64,000 nt of DNA from Gallionella sp. (lineage in GTDB: Bacteria; Pseudomonadota; Gammaproteobacteria; Burkholderiales; Gallionellaceae). The notes under the pieces are model-generated. The model searched no databases. It saw only the letters and a program-made list of their open reading frames with translations, and was not told where the DNA came from. The DNA is taken from the NCBI GenBank assembly GCA_028687335.1, contig JAQUAI010000012.1, positions 17,371 through 81,370 on the forward strand, read 5' to 3'. A program made the translations under genes and the position numbers. How positions within the stretch are numbered: position 1 is the first letter of the stretch; the number at the start of each line of letters is the position of its first letter. This document shows, piece by piece, positions 1 through 7,925 of the stretch.

Positions 1-2
1 TG

Positions 3-71
3 CATGAAATCAGCCACTTTGTGCGCGAGGATGGGCGCTGGTATTACGTGGACGGTGAATTCCCTAGTTAG
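3..71 (+). CDS. C-terminal end of a YchJ-like (UPF0225) protein, partial
   Basis: An open frame enters from the left edge and ends at a TAG. The visible 22 residues include a FVREDGRWYYVDGEF stretch, which resembles the conserved tail of the YchJ/UPF0225 family, whose members carry an NTF2-like fold, often with SEC-C metal-binding motifs. The family's function is not well defined. The gene converges on mnmC with a 4-base overlap of the two stop regions, so no terminator separates them. Only the tail is visible, so the assignment rests on one short motif. Confidence 0.55.
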   Translation, partial: HEISHFVREDGRWYYVDGEFPS

Positions 72-1603
72 ATATGGCGCAACAATCGTTGTGGCGACAA
101 AGCGGCCAATATATCGGCAGGTAGCGGCGGCAGTTGCCCGCACATCGATGCGGTGATGACCTCAGCGGAAATTCCCGCACTCAGCAAGCCGCGCGTACCG
201 TGTGCCAGACTGCAATACAGTCCGCGCTCCACTTCGCCAACCAGCGGCATCGAGCCAGGTGCCGAGCAGCGAACTCCGGCTCGACCCTTGAGTTGTGCGA
301 CATCTATCGGCCCCAGTGCTTGATGTAGTGATGGAACGTGTCTGGCCAGTTGCGATAAATTTTCGGCATGGTCGGCTGCGCGTAATTCTGTGTTCTCATC
401 ATCAAAGTGAGTGGTAGCTCCGGCGATATGTACATCGGATGCGGCGGGCGCGCAATAACCTTCGGCACACACCACGCTGCGTAATGATTGGCTAGTATTG
501 CTTGCGGGAAACGCACTGATTTGGCCGCGTACTGCTTGTAGGGGGAATTGCGCAAATTGTGCGAGTGCACGTGCCTGATGGCCGCAACATATCACTACCT
601 GTTCTGCCTCAAATGCAAAATCGTCGCCGCTGGCACGCCATCCCGATGTGGTACGACTCAGCGTGGTGATCGTATGATTTGGGGATAGTGTGATATTGGG
701 TTGTGCCGCTAAGCGTGCGCACACTTGCGGCGGCACAACCCATCCACCAGAGGGAAACCAGAGCCCTCCTTGCGTCATCGGCAGCCCTGCCAACTCTGAG
801 GCGCGCGCGGCATTGACGAATTGCAGCAGATGGGGCGGCATCGATAATGCGGCGAGTTTGCCGATACGCTTTGCTTCCGAGTCTGGACTGGCAAGTTGTA
901 GCAAGCCACATTCGGCGCGCGATACACCATCTGTGGGTATTACCTCGTCCAGCAGCGTTAAAGCATGACCGTAGGCAGCTAAAACGAAGCGGTGCAGTGT
1001 GGTCATGCTGGCACCGAAACGAGCATGAAGAATGCCGCGTGGGTTGCCGGAAGCACCACTAGCCAAGGTGGACGAACGCTCTACCAAAGTGACATGCACG
1101 CCTCGTCGAGACAAAAGATAAGCGCTGGCGCATCCGGCAAGACCACCGCCGATAACGAGTGCGGTAGTAGGAGTTTTTTGTTTGCTGCGCGTAGGCTGTT
1201 TTGGTGAGGGTTCTATCCCCGAAGTGATGTCGTGTGAAAGCCAGGTATCAATGTGTTTGTCGATCTGAGAAATCGCATTTGCAGTATCGGCAATGACGAG
1301 TGTTAGTCGCACGCGGCCTCCGGCAAAGTGCCAGCGATTCCATCCCGGAACGCGGCGTTGCCAGCGTTGCATGAGCTGTTGTGCATAGCATTGCAGTGGC
1401 GGGTGGCAGGCAAATGCGGCGATTAGTTCGGCATCGCTTGGCGGATTGGGCGCGATACTGAAAAAATCTAAACTCGTATCGGGTGGCGCGATGCGCTCAA
1501 ACATCTGCCATGTTGAAACAAAGCCGAGCCCATTATCGAAATAGGTTTCGCCAACACTGAAACTCGTGTTTTTTTGTAATGTGCTGAAGTGTTGCCGCAG
1601 CAT
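68..1603 (-). CDS. mnmC: MnmC-type tRNA U34 modification protein with a degenerate methyltransferase half
   Basis: In the family, MnmC is bifunctional. Its FAD domain converts cmnm5s2U34 to nm5s2U34 and its N-terminal methyltransferase then makes mnm5s2U34. Here residues about 145-511 form a complete FAD oxidoreductase domain, with a dinucleotide-binding GGGLAG at 152-157, a GASGN motif and the typical LAALSPQR end. The N-terminal part is clearly derived from the methyltransferase but is damaged. The SAM motif normally reading like ESGFGTG is ETYFDNG (19-25), and the sequence jumps from the DTWLSHD region (119-125) straight to a linker, losing the DGFAP catalytic half. The frame stays open upstream to 1699, but I chose the ATG at 1603 because it overlaps the transporter stop as TAATG and has a GGAAACGAG Shine-Dalgarno-like stretch before it. 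That gives 511 residues against about 660 usual. The oxidoreductase role is well supported; methyltransferase activity is doubtful. Confidence 0.88.
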   Translation of the reverse strand: MLRQHFSTLQKNTSFSVGETYFDNGLGFVSTWQMFERIAPPDTSLDFFSIAPNPPSDAELIAAFACHPPLQCYAQQLMQRWQRRVPGWNRWHFAGGRVRLTLVIADTANAISQIDKHIDTWLSHDITSGIEPSPKQPTRSKQKTPTTALVIGGGLAGCASAYLLSRRGVHVTLVERSSTLASGASGNPRGILHARFGASMTTLHRFVLAAYGHALTLLDEVIPTDGVSRAECGLLQLASPDSEAKRIGKLAALSMPPHLLQFVNAARASELAGLPMTQGGLWFPSGGWVVPPQVCARLAAQPNITLSPNHTITTLSRTTSGWRASGDDFAFEAEQVVICCGHQARALAQFAQFPLQAVRGQISAFPASNTSQSLRSVVCAEGYCAPAASDVHIAGATTHFDDENTELRAADHAENLSQLARHVPSLHQALGPIDVAQLKGRAGVRCSAPGSMPLVGEVERGLYCSLAHGTRGLLSAGISAEVITASMCGQLPPLPADILAALSPQRLLRHI

Positions 1604-2493
1604 TAACGCTCGTTTCCGCGCGGTAAGAGTATGTTCAGTAAGCTTGGCCCCCAGTGATGCAAACACAAGCCGAACAAGATGCATGCCGTGCCCAGCCATA
1701 CTTGCGACAGCACAACCTCATCGTTTAGTGCATGCCCGAGTAGCAGTGCCGAGACGGGAGTGATGAGTGTGATAAGCGCAACACGGCCAGTATCCATATG
1801 CTTGATGAGGTAGTAATACAACGCAAATCCCAGTACCGAGCCAAAGGTGCCGAGATAAATGGTGGCAGTGAGCGCCTGCTTTGGCCACTGCGCTGGCACA
1901 TGACCATCAGCGATAAACCATGATGCAAAAAACAAGGGTAGACCTACAAGCAGAGTACCCAATGTCATCGCCAGCGGCGGACTGTCGTCACCGATGCGTT
2001 TGATCCATACCAGTCCGAGCGATTGCATTACCACCGCGCAAAATAGCGTAGCCAAACCGAGTCCGGCTCCTAAATCTAGGCTGCCGCGAAATACCAGTAG
2101 CAAGCCCGATACGCCAAATGCCATACCGAGCAATTTGCTTGGCGTGAGTGAATCTTCCTTTAGCCACAAAGCGGCACCAAGGCTGGTGATGAGCGGTGAT
2201 AAGCCAAACAAAACCGCGATCATGCCGGAGCTGATGTATTGCGCCGACCAGTAAGTTAATGCCATAGCACCAAACATACTCAAACCACCAGCTAAGTAAG
2301 CCAGTCGCGCGCGGCGGTGCAATGGAAAACGAATGCGTAATACGACAAGCAATACTAGGCATAGCAGTGCGCCAATCAGCATGCGTGAAAATACGGCAAA
2401 GCTGGGACTGATGCCCATCACACTCCACTTGATTGCAAGCGGAGTGGTCGACCAGATTAACACCACGGAAAGAAAAGCCGCCGGTAGCGACAT
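1603..2493 (-). CDS. EamA/DMT-family inner-membrane transporter
   Basis: A polytopic membrane protein of 296 residues with about ten hydrophobic segments arranged as two EamA repeats, typical of the drug/metabolite transporter superfamily. The substrate cannot be told from sequence. The frame is open further upstream to 2619, but the ATG at 2493 is preceded by AGGAG at good spacing and starts directly before the first membrane helix. The upstream extension also runs through a terminator hairpin, so it is rejected as coding. Its stop overlaps the chosen mnmC start by one base (TAATG), implying translational coupling with mnmC. Confidence 0.85.
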   Translation of the reverse strand: MSLPAAFLSVVLIWSTTPLAIKWSVMGISPSFAVFSRMLIGALLCLVLLVVLRIRFPLHRRARLAYLAGGLSMFGAMALTYWSAQYISSGMIAVLFGLSPLITSLGAALWLKEDSLTPSKLLGMAFGVSGLLLVFRGSLDLGAGLGLATLFCAVVMQSLGLVWIKRIGDDSPPLAMTLGTLLVGLPLFFASWFIADGHVPAQWPKQALTATIYLGTFGSVLGFALYYYLIKHMDTGRVALITLITPVSALLLGHALNDEVVLSQVWLGTACILFGLCLHHWGPSLLNILLPRGNER

Positions 2494-2520
2494 GCGTGAA
2501 CTCCTGCTCTTATATAGCAA

Positions 2521-2553
2521 ACAAAAAAGCCACAGCGCGAAGTCTGTGGCTTT
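2521..2553 (-). terminator. Rho-independent terminator of the TusE-like gene
   Basis: Inverted repeat AGCCACAG/CTGTGGCT (2528-2535 with 2544-2551), extended by A-T pairs, followed on the minus strand by a run of six T. It lies 67 bases after the stop of the TusE-like gene and before the transporter start, so it should separate those two transcription units. Confidence 0.85.
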
Positions 2554-2619
2554 CCATAACATCTTGTGTGTTATGCGAAACTGTTGCGGATTATCCGTGA
2601 ACAGTGATTGGCGCGTCAA

Positions 2620-2913
2620 TCAAACGCAACCAGTGGGCTTGGGCATACCGCCGTATTTGGTAATCGGTTTCATCGGGCCTGTCATCCAAAGATCGAACAG
2701 CGCTTTCTGGTCCTCACCGATGTGCTGGGCAAATTTTCTGATGGGCAGTACCGAGCCGTATTCCTCAAAGTACTCGCGCGCTTTGGTGATGTGTGCCCAC
2801 TTCTCTTCATTTAGCTCATACCCGTCGGCATCCGCCATTGCTTGACCAATCTCTGGGGTCCATTCACTCATGTCGGTAAGATAACCATCGCCATCGCGGT
2901 CTGGAAGTGTCAT
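2620..2913 (-). CDS. tusE: TusE/DsrC-family sulfur-carrier protein, single-cysteine form
   Basis: A protein of 97 residues with the family's acidic helical body and the diagnostic C-terminal arm GGMPKPTGCV. The penultimate cysteine is the conserved sulfur-carrying residue. The second cysteine found 11 residues earlier in true DsrC of dissimilatory sulfur metabolism is a threonine here, which favours TusE or another single-cysteine relative. In E. coli TusE takes sulfur from TusBCD and passes it to MnmA for 2-thiolation of tRNA U34. A good AAGGAA precedes the ATG and a strong terminator follows. tusBCD are not in the window. The location near mnmC, which acts on the same nucleotide, supports a tRNA role, though a general sulfur-carrier role remains possible. 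Confidence 0.82.
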   Translation of the reverse strand: MTLPDRDGDGYLTDMSEWTPEIGQAMADADGYELNEEKWAHITKAREYFEEYGSVLPIRKFAQHIGEDQKALFDLWMTGPMKPITKYGGMPKPTGCV

Positions 2914-3181
2914 GTTTATTCCTTTTCTAAAATAGTCGTTAAATGCGCCCAGCTTGAATATTTCATCAGATTCCGCAGCGGTTTAACCAAGCCCTGATGA
3001 GGATTGGGATATTCGCTCGTTACATAGGAGTCTGGTTCGTGTTGCAGCCCGCCTCGCCATCATTTCGCAATCGGGTGAAATACTTTGACCAGCGTGTCAC
3101 GGACGCTATTTAAACTTTCCTGAGTTTTTTAGTCAAGTAACTCTAATGGGGGGTATCCCTGCGGCATAAATCGCACAAATG
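2914..3181. other. Intergenic region without a recognisable gene
   Basis: About 270 bases between the TusE-like gene and the aquaporin terminator. I see no convincing ORF, tRNA or repeat. It should hold the promoter of the TusE-like gene, reading leftwards, but no hexamer pair stands out. A fragment of a lost gene cannot be excluded. Confidence 0.5.
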
Positions 3182-3206
3182 AAAAAGGGCGTGTCACCAC
3201 GCCCTT
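3182..3206 (-). terminator. Rho-independent terminator after aquaporin gene
   Basis: Perfect nine-pair stem AAGGGCGTG/CACGCCCTT (3185-3193 with 3198-3206), four-base loop, followed on the minus strand by TTTTTC. It sits 28 bases beyond the aquaporin stop. Confidence 0.92.
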
Positions 3207-3233
3207 GTAACGATCATCGAAGCCCTCTGATTT

Positions 3234-3923
3234 TTAGGCTTCCTCCTCGCCGAGGAAACGGTAAATCAATGCGCCGAGTATTGCGCCGATAATGGGTGCA
3301 AGCCAAAACAGCCACAGCTGACTGACTGCCCAATCGCCCACGAAAAGAGCCACGCCAGTGCTACGCGCGGGGTTAACTGAGGTATTGGTAACCGGAATGC
3401 TAATCAGGTGGATCAGAGTTAAGCCGAGACCAATTGCGAGCGGTGCAAAGCCTTGCGGTGCGCGTTTGTCAGTTGCCCCCATGATGATGAGTAAAAACAT
3501 CATCGTCATGACAACTTCGCATAGTAGAGCGGCAAGTAGCGAGTATTGGCCGGGGGAATGTTCACCGTAGCCGTTGGATGCAAAGCCAGCACTTACGTCA
3601 AAACTAGCCTTGCCGCTGGCGATTAGATACAGCACGCTACCAGCAAGAACGGCTCCGGCGACTTGGGCCAAAATGTAAGGCAGCAATTCTTGCGCGGGAA
3701 AGCGATTGCCAGCCCACAAGCCGATAGACACAGCCGGATTCAGGTGGCAGCCCGAAATGTGCCCGATGCTGTAAGCCATGGTTAGCACTGTTAGGCCAAA
3801 GGCCAGTGATACGCCAAGCAAACCAATTCCCAGCTCAGGGAATGCGGCTGCGAGTACCGCGCTGCCGCAGCCGCCCAGCACCAGCCAGAATGTACCGAAA
3901 AACTCAGCACCGTATTTTCTCAT
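3234..3923 (-). CDS. aqpZ: Aquaporin Z, water channel
   Basis: A six-helix major intrinsic protein of 229 residues, close to the usual AqpZ length. Both NPA boxes are present (62-64 and 184-186). The aromatic/arginine selectivity residues match those of water-selective AqpZ: Phe42, His172, Thr181 and Arg187. The small polar pore lining argues against a glycerol facilitator. It begins 24 bases after the YidB-family gene and has its own terminator, so the two may be cotranscribed. It would mediate rapid osmotic water flux across the inner membrane. Confidence 0.96.
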   Translation of the reverse strand: MRKYGAEFFGTFWLVLGGCGSAVLAAAFPELGIGLLGVSLAFGLTVLTMAYSIGHISGCHLNPAVSIGLWAGNRFPAQELLPYILAQVAGAVLAGSVLYLIASGKASFDVSAGFASNGYGEHSPGQYSLLAALLCEVVMTMMFLLIIMGATDKRAPQGFAPLAIGLGLTLIHLISIPVTNTSVNPARSTGVALFVGDWAVSQLWLFWLAPIIGAILGALIYRFLGEEEA

Positions 3924-3947
3924 TGCGATCTCCTTAAATTGAATGGT

Positions 3948-4370
3948 TTAGCCGAACAGCTTACCCTTGAGCAATGACAAGCCTTGCTCAACCAGTTGAT
4001 TGTTTGCGGGGAGCTGGCCGTTGGGTGTGATTGTGTCTATCACCTGTGGCAGCATCGTTGCCAAACCCGAAGAGAGCAACTCGGGCGATAAGCCGAATTG
4101 TTGCGCGAGTTGTTGCACTTGAGCACTGCCGAGTACTTGTTGAATTTGGTTGGCAGAAACCGCCTGATTTTGCCCAGTGCTTATCCATGAAGCCATGGCA
4201 TCGCCTAAGCCTTGCTCCTGAAAGGTTTTGACCAAGCCAGATAAGCCGCCTGTTTCGGGATTATTGACCAGATGGGTGATGACTTCCATCAAGCCCCCTT
4301 GGCCATTTTGAGTTTGATTGTTGGCTAGTGCCGCGCCAACTTGCCCGACGAGAGAATCCAGAAGTCCCAT
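3948..4370 (-). CDS. YidB-family (DUF937) protein
   Basis: 140 residues. It begins MGLLDSLVGQ, is rich in Gln, Asn and Gly in the first third, and has the helical SANQIQQVLGS...LAQQFGLS...LLSSGLATMLPQVID pattern typical of the YidB/DUF937 family. No signal peptide or membrane segment is seen. The family has no firmly established function. It precedes aqpZ by 24 bases and follows the pilus operon after 97 bases, so it is more likely paired with aqpZ than with the pilus genes. Confidence 0.82.
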   Translation of the reverse strand: MGLLDSLVGQVGAALANNQTQNGQGGLMEVITHLVNNPETGGLSGLVKTFQEQGLGDAMASWISTGQNQAVSANQIQQVLGSAQVQQLAQQFGLSPELLSSGLATMLPQVIDTITPNGQLPANNQLVEQGLSLLKGKLFG

Positions 4371-4467
4371 GGCGCATCCCTTGAGTTGATTGAAAGAGCG
4401 GGGATTTTAATCGGGCTATGTCGAATGAAGAGATGGAGAAATGTGAACGATTACAACCGCTGCAAGA

Positions 4468-5271
4468 TTAGGGAAGCTTGCCTGCTGCGACCATGCGGTT
4501 GATGAGGAGGTTATTGGAAACCCATACAACAATGTCGTCGAATTCGCCGTTAGTGACAGAATTTGGGGTGGGCGTATGACTGACAAAAGTACGATTGCTG
4601 TCTGAACTGTTCGGATTGGGATTGGCGGCTTCATCAAGCCCTGTGCCACCAGCTGGTGTATTTTTGCCTGTAGAGTAAATGACGATAGGAACGCCGCCGT
4701 TGGTATCAGGCGTTAGATATTGTCCCGATGCGCAAACATCAGCCCCAATACTTGTTGCCGTAGAACAAACAAATAGATTGGGTCTTAATGCTGAAATCCC
4801 AACGGTTGCCATGCCGTTATTGCTTGTATAAACGTGACTAACGGAGGGGTTACTTTTACTCCACGAGCTGACAGCATATCGAATCGGGTTTGACCAAGCA
4901 TCCAGCAGGAGTCTTTGTTCATTTGTAGAATCAATTCCCAGCGTGGATGCAGGTACAAAACCATCATTAAAGTTCGTGCAGTTTCCGCCGCCGATCGGGC
5001 TTTCCTGACCATGGCTTGAGCTGGTTGCTGGGCAAGGTAATCTGCCGTTGGTAGCCGCAAAACCAATGAGTGCCTGCTGTATTTCCTCAAGTTTTTTCCG
5101 TGTTTCTGTGGTTTTTTGCTGTTCAATTTGACTGTTTAATGTAGGTAAAAAGCCAGCAAGAAGCAATCCGACAATCGCAAGAACCATGGCCATCTCGATT
5201 AATGAGAAGCCTAGAAATTTTTGAGGGCGATGCGAATTTATTGTGAGCATTGGGGGGAGCCGTTTAAACAT
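4468..5271 (-). CDS. Prepilin-like protein with class III signal and LPCP motif
   Basis: 267 residues beginning with a short basic leader. It has a textbook prepilin peptidase site G21|FSLIE with Glu at mature position 5, a hydrophobic helix (about 22-43), and a long amphipathic N-helix continuation. Downstream is GRLPCP (about 76-81), a motif shared with the neighbouring larger pilin-like protein, then a Gly/Asn/Ser-rich secreted domain of about 180 residues with several cysteines. It is the last gene of the pilus cluster. Its start overlaps the previous gene by 34 bases; an internal ATG at 5250 would shorten the overlap, and neither start has a clear Shine-Dalgarno. It could be a minor pilin or the main fibre subunit of this system. 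Confidence 0.8.
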   Translation of the reverse strand: MFKRLPPMLTINSHRPQKFLGFSLIEMAMVLAIVGLLLAGFLPTLNSQIEQQKTTETRKKLEEIQQALIGFAATNGRLPCPATSSSHGQESPIGGGNCTNFNDGFVPASTLGIDSTNEQRLLLDAWSNPIRYAVSSWSKSNPSVSHVYTSNNGMATVGISALRPNLFVCSTATSIGADVCASGQYLTPDTNGGVPIVIYSTGKNTPAGGTGLDEAANPNPNSSDSNRTFVSHTPTPNSVTNGEFDDIVVWVSNNLLINRMVAAGKLP

Positions 5272-6935
5272 AAAACCAAATCGTTGTTGGTAGAAAACTC
5301 GCCATCAGAACTGCGGTATGTTTTGTAAGTTTTTGTGTTGTCGTTTTGAGGTAGGCGATTGTCTGCTTCTAAGTAGTCGGACAGATTATTGGTGACGCGA
5401 GTTGTATTCGAGAGAGACTTGCCTGAGCCTATGACGACAGCACGATAAGTTCCAGACCCTGTCATGGCGGAGTTGCTTCGTTGGGCCGACAAACAGCTGT
5501 TTCCACATTTGCTTGAGCTTCCCGGTTTGTAACCACTTGCGACTTGGTAAAAGATGTAATTTCTCCAGTGGAGCCAAGCGTTAGAGGAGAACAATGAGCA
5601 ATTGGGCCATATGATATTCATGTCACCATCGATTAAATTTTCGCTACTTAGCTCGGACAGAACTTGATTTAGCTTCGAGCTTGCTTCGTTGATTTTTGTT
5701 TGTGTTTCGCTGGTGATTGCATCAGGTGGTGTTTCAGCTAATTCTTGGGCTTTATTCCCAGCTTCTTTTCCTTTTTCGCCTGCGCTGTTTGTTTTGTTTG
5801 CGATGTCAGAGGTGATCGGGTTAGATGGTGAGTTAGCTAAGGCACTGAGATTCTCACCGGCAACTTTAGTATCTCGTCCTGCAGAAGAAAGGAGGCCTTT
5901 ATTGGTTTCGGATGAGCTTTCCTTGAAATTCTCAAGAGCTAGCTGGAGTTGATTCAGCCGCACTTGCAATGAATAAATTGCGAACGTAAGCTCAATAAGA
6001 TTATTGCTGTTATCGGTGTAAATGGCAGGGAAAGATGGGATGCGTCCAAACAAGCTACTTACTCGGCCTGTATAATAACTTGTGTCATTAAGGGGAACAG
6101 CCCAAGGATATTTATTGCCAGCATGCTGGGCATAATTATCCAAGCATTGAGTTGCTTCCTTTGCAATCCTAGCTTGTACGCCAGCCCATATGTCCTGACG
6201 AGTGATGGTGAGAAATTGATCATTGGTAGTTAACGTGACGCTTCCATTTGTGTCTCGATGCTCGTGCGGCAAAATGAATTTTGCCGAGGAAATGGCCGCG
6301 TTGTTAATCATGTGCTCGGTATCGTTATCCAAGTACGCTGCGGTGTCGTAATTTCCGCCGCAAGTTGGTGCATTGTTACCTTCTCTACTGCTGTTGTTGG
6401 CCGTTCTTGCGCCAGGGGAAATGACAAGCGCAACGACTTCGTCGGGAGCTACTTCTACTCCATTGCCGCTGTACATTTTTAGTTGACCTTTGTTGTCCCA
6501 ATTCATAGAAGCGGTCGTGTTGTTTTTATAGCTCCCTGAAACGGCATACCACAAGCATTCGCCATTTCCGTCTCGCAACGTAGGCAGGTGAAGTGTGCGC
6601 CAAGGAAGACGGCCTATGTCGCTACCGGTGCCAGAGCATGTCGAGGATGAGCCTTCATCACTCCCGCCCGCATTGCCATCTCTGTCAGGGCAGGGCAGGT
6701 AGCCAAAAGTTTTTCCTAGATGAGAGTCGGCATAAGTGAGGGCATAACCAATTAATGCTTCTTTAGCCTGAGCTAAGGCGAGTTCATTTGCTTTTTGATA
6801 GTCATTTTTTAGTGCGGCGGAATTTAGTGAGCCGACCAATGTGGCTGCCACGCCAAGAACTAAAACGATCAGCATTACCATCAACGCCGCACCGTGTTGG
6901 TGGTGATGTCCGATAGCGCGAGAATAATTAATCAT
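5238..6935 (-). CDS. Large GspK/PilX-like pseudopilin with helical insertion
   Basis: 565 residues from the ATG at 6935, which overlaps the previous stop by 8 bases; the open frame continues upstream to 7223 only as a shadow of that gene. The N-terminus has a short basic leader, a glycine (15) and a hydrophobic helix (about 16-37). The mature position that is Glu in ordinary pilins is hydrophobic here, as in GspK and PilX tip subunits. The LPCPDRDGN motif at 80-88 and GRLPW nearby match the LPCP region of the downstream prepilin. Residues about 321-433 form a charged Ala/Ser/Glu/Lys-rich stretch that looks helical or coiled-coil. The C-terminal part has four or more cysteines. It is probably an exported tip or adhesive component; no specific function is recognised. 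Confidence 0.72.
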   Translation of the reverse strand: MINYSRAIGHHHQHGAALMVMLIVLVLGVAATLVGSLNSAALKNDYQKANELALAQAKEALIGYALTYADSHLGKTFGYLPCPDRDGNAGGSDEGSSSTCSGTGSDIGRLPWRTLHLPTLRDGNGECLWYAVSGSYKNNTTASMNWDNKGQLKMYSGNGVEVAPDEVVALVISPGARTANNSSREGNNAPTCGGNYDTAAYLDNDTEHMINNAAISSAKFILPHEHRDTNGSVTLTTNDQFLTITRQDIWAGVQARIAKEATQCLDNYAQHAGNKYPWAVPLNDTSYYTGRVSSLFGRIPSFPAIYTDNSNNLIELTFAIYSLQVRLNQLQLALENFKESSSETNKGLLSSAGRDTKVAGENLSALANSPSNPITSDIANKTNSAGEKGKEAGNKAQELAETPPDAITSETQTKINEASSKLNQVLSELSSENLIDGDMNIIWPNCSLFSSNAWLHWRNYIFYQVASGYKPGSSSKCGNSCLSAQRSNSAMTGSGTYRAVVIGSGKSLSNTTRVTNNLSDYLEADNRLPQNDNTKTYKTYRSSDGEFSTNNDLVLCLNGSPQCSQ

Positions 6936-7308
6936 GGTTTTTTTTATCGGCAGAAAGATTGCCTCTTTCGCCGACTTTGATTTTGACGGGTTGTATTTGT
7001 CCCGGCAGGATAATTTGTGCGCTACTCGGGTCAGGTTCTTCTTTGCTGGCAGCTTGCGCTTGTCCGTTGACCCATATGGTGCGGCTACCGCCGTGTTTTT
7101 GAACGATGCCATTGACGGCGATTTCACCAGTATTGCTGAGACCAGTACCGCGATCTTGTTTGTTATATTCGACAGTGAGTCGGGCGCGCTCTTGCGGGGT
7201 AAAAAATAGGCGGCCAAGCTCATCAGCCACGGTTAACTGGCTGAGTATCAGGCTGCAAATTAATAGTGCCGATTTGATTAGGGCGTGAATAGGGTGGCGG
7301 CACTTCAT
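6928..7308 (-). CDS. mshK: MshK-like periplasmic pilus assembly protein
   Basis: 126 residues with an N-terminal signal peptide (hydrophobic core about 12-26, likely cut before DELGRLF). A small domain follows in which VNGIVQ and WVNGQA fit the short beta-rich domain of PilP/MshK-type proteins that touch the secretin. It overlaps the MshJ-like gene by 4 bases (ATGA) and the large pseudopilin by 8. The name rests on position in the operon, size and this weak motif rather than on strong similarity. Confidence 0.62.
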   Translation of the reverse strand: MKCRHPIHALIKSALLICSLILSQLTVADELGRLFFTPQERARLTVEYNKQDRGTGLSNTGEIAVNGIVQKHGGSRTIWVNGQAQAASKEEPDPSSAQIILPGQIQPVKIKVGERGNLSADKKNHD

Positions 7309-7925
7309 GGCGTCGCATTCCTTTTTTTAAGTGTGATCCAGCCACCGCTGCATTCGGCACTCAGTCGCGCACTGGCATCGGGAGTGAATGGTTGTTCTAT
7401 GTCGACACTTTTACGCTGTAGGGTACAGCTTTCGAGGTGATACCAGCCGTTGATGTCATGGCGTAGTGCAGCAAAAAAATCGACTAATTGTCCTTCGTGC
7501 AGTAGTTCAAATTGCAATTTCATGGCGCTGTAGCGTATGTCGAAGTTGCCGGTGTCCAATGCTGGATTCGGGGTGTATGGCTGTTGCGGTTCGATGCGGT
7601 AACGGAAATCATTGGTTGGGTTTTGTTGGCGGATTTTTTCCAGTGCTTCAATCCAATTCAGCCGTTTGTCTTCACCAATAATTTCTTGCGCTAACAACGC
7701 CCCGTATTCGATGCTGTAGGTGCTCATTGATTCTGCGTCCTGGCGTGCGGAGTCGAGTTGTCTACGTGCATCGCTAACCGCATTTTGGGCATTGCGTAGC
7801 TCAGCTTTGGTTTGGCTTTTGATTTCTTCCGTGTAGTAAACAATGCCACCAGAGAGCAGCAATGCTGCACTCAAGCCCCACAGGCTTTTTCGCAATGTGC
7901 GTATTTCATTTTTGCCGAACGTCAT
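7305..7925 (-). CDS. mshJ: MshJ/PilO-like inner-membrane assembly protein
   Basis: About 206 residues: a short cytoplasmic tail, one membrane helix (about 14-31), a periplasmic coiled coil (about 36-70) and a compact alpha/beta domain. This is the layout of PilO, GspM and MshJ, which form the inner-membrane alignment subcomplex with the PilN-like protein. I chose the ATG at 7925 because it overlaps the upstream stop as ATGA and has GGAG nine bases ahead. The ATG at 7940 is possible but less well placed. Confidence 0.75.
   Translation of the reverse strand: MTFGKNEIRTLRKSLWGLSAALLLSGGIVYYTEEIKSQTKAELRNAQNAVSDARRQLDSARQDAESMSTYSIEYGALLAQEIIGEDKRLNWIEALEKIRQQNPTNDFRYRIEPQQPYTPNPALDTGNFDIRYSAMKLQFELLHEGQLVDFFAALRHDINGWYHLESCTLQRKSVDIEQPFTPDASARLSAECSGGWITLKKRNATP

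Noticed and set aside
1604..1699. N-terminal extension of mnmC to the ATG at 1699
   Set aside because: It would overlap the transporter's conserved C-terminal codons. The ATG at 1603 has TAATG coupling and a Shine-Dalgarno-like site.
2494..2619. N-terminal extension of the EamA transporter to 2619
   Set aside because: The extension passes through a Rho-independent terminator and is not membrane-like; the ATG at 2493 has AGGAG.
6936..7223. N-terminal extension of the large pseudopilin
   Set aside because: It overlaps nearly all of the MshK-like gene and would bury the signal helix about 115 residues into the protein.
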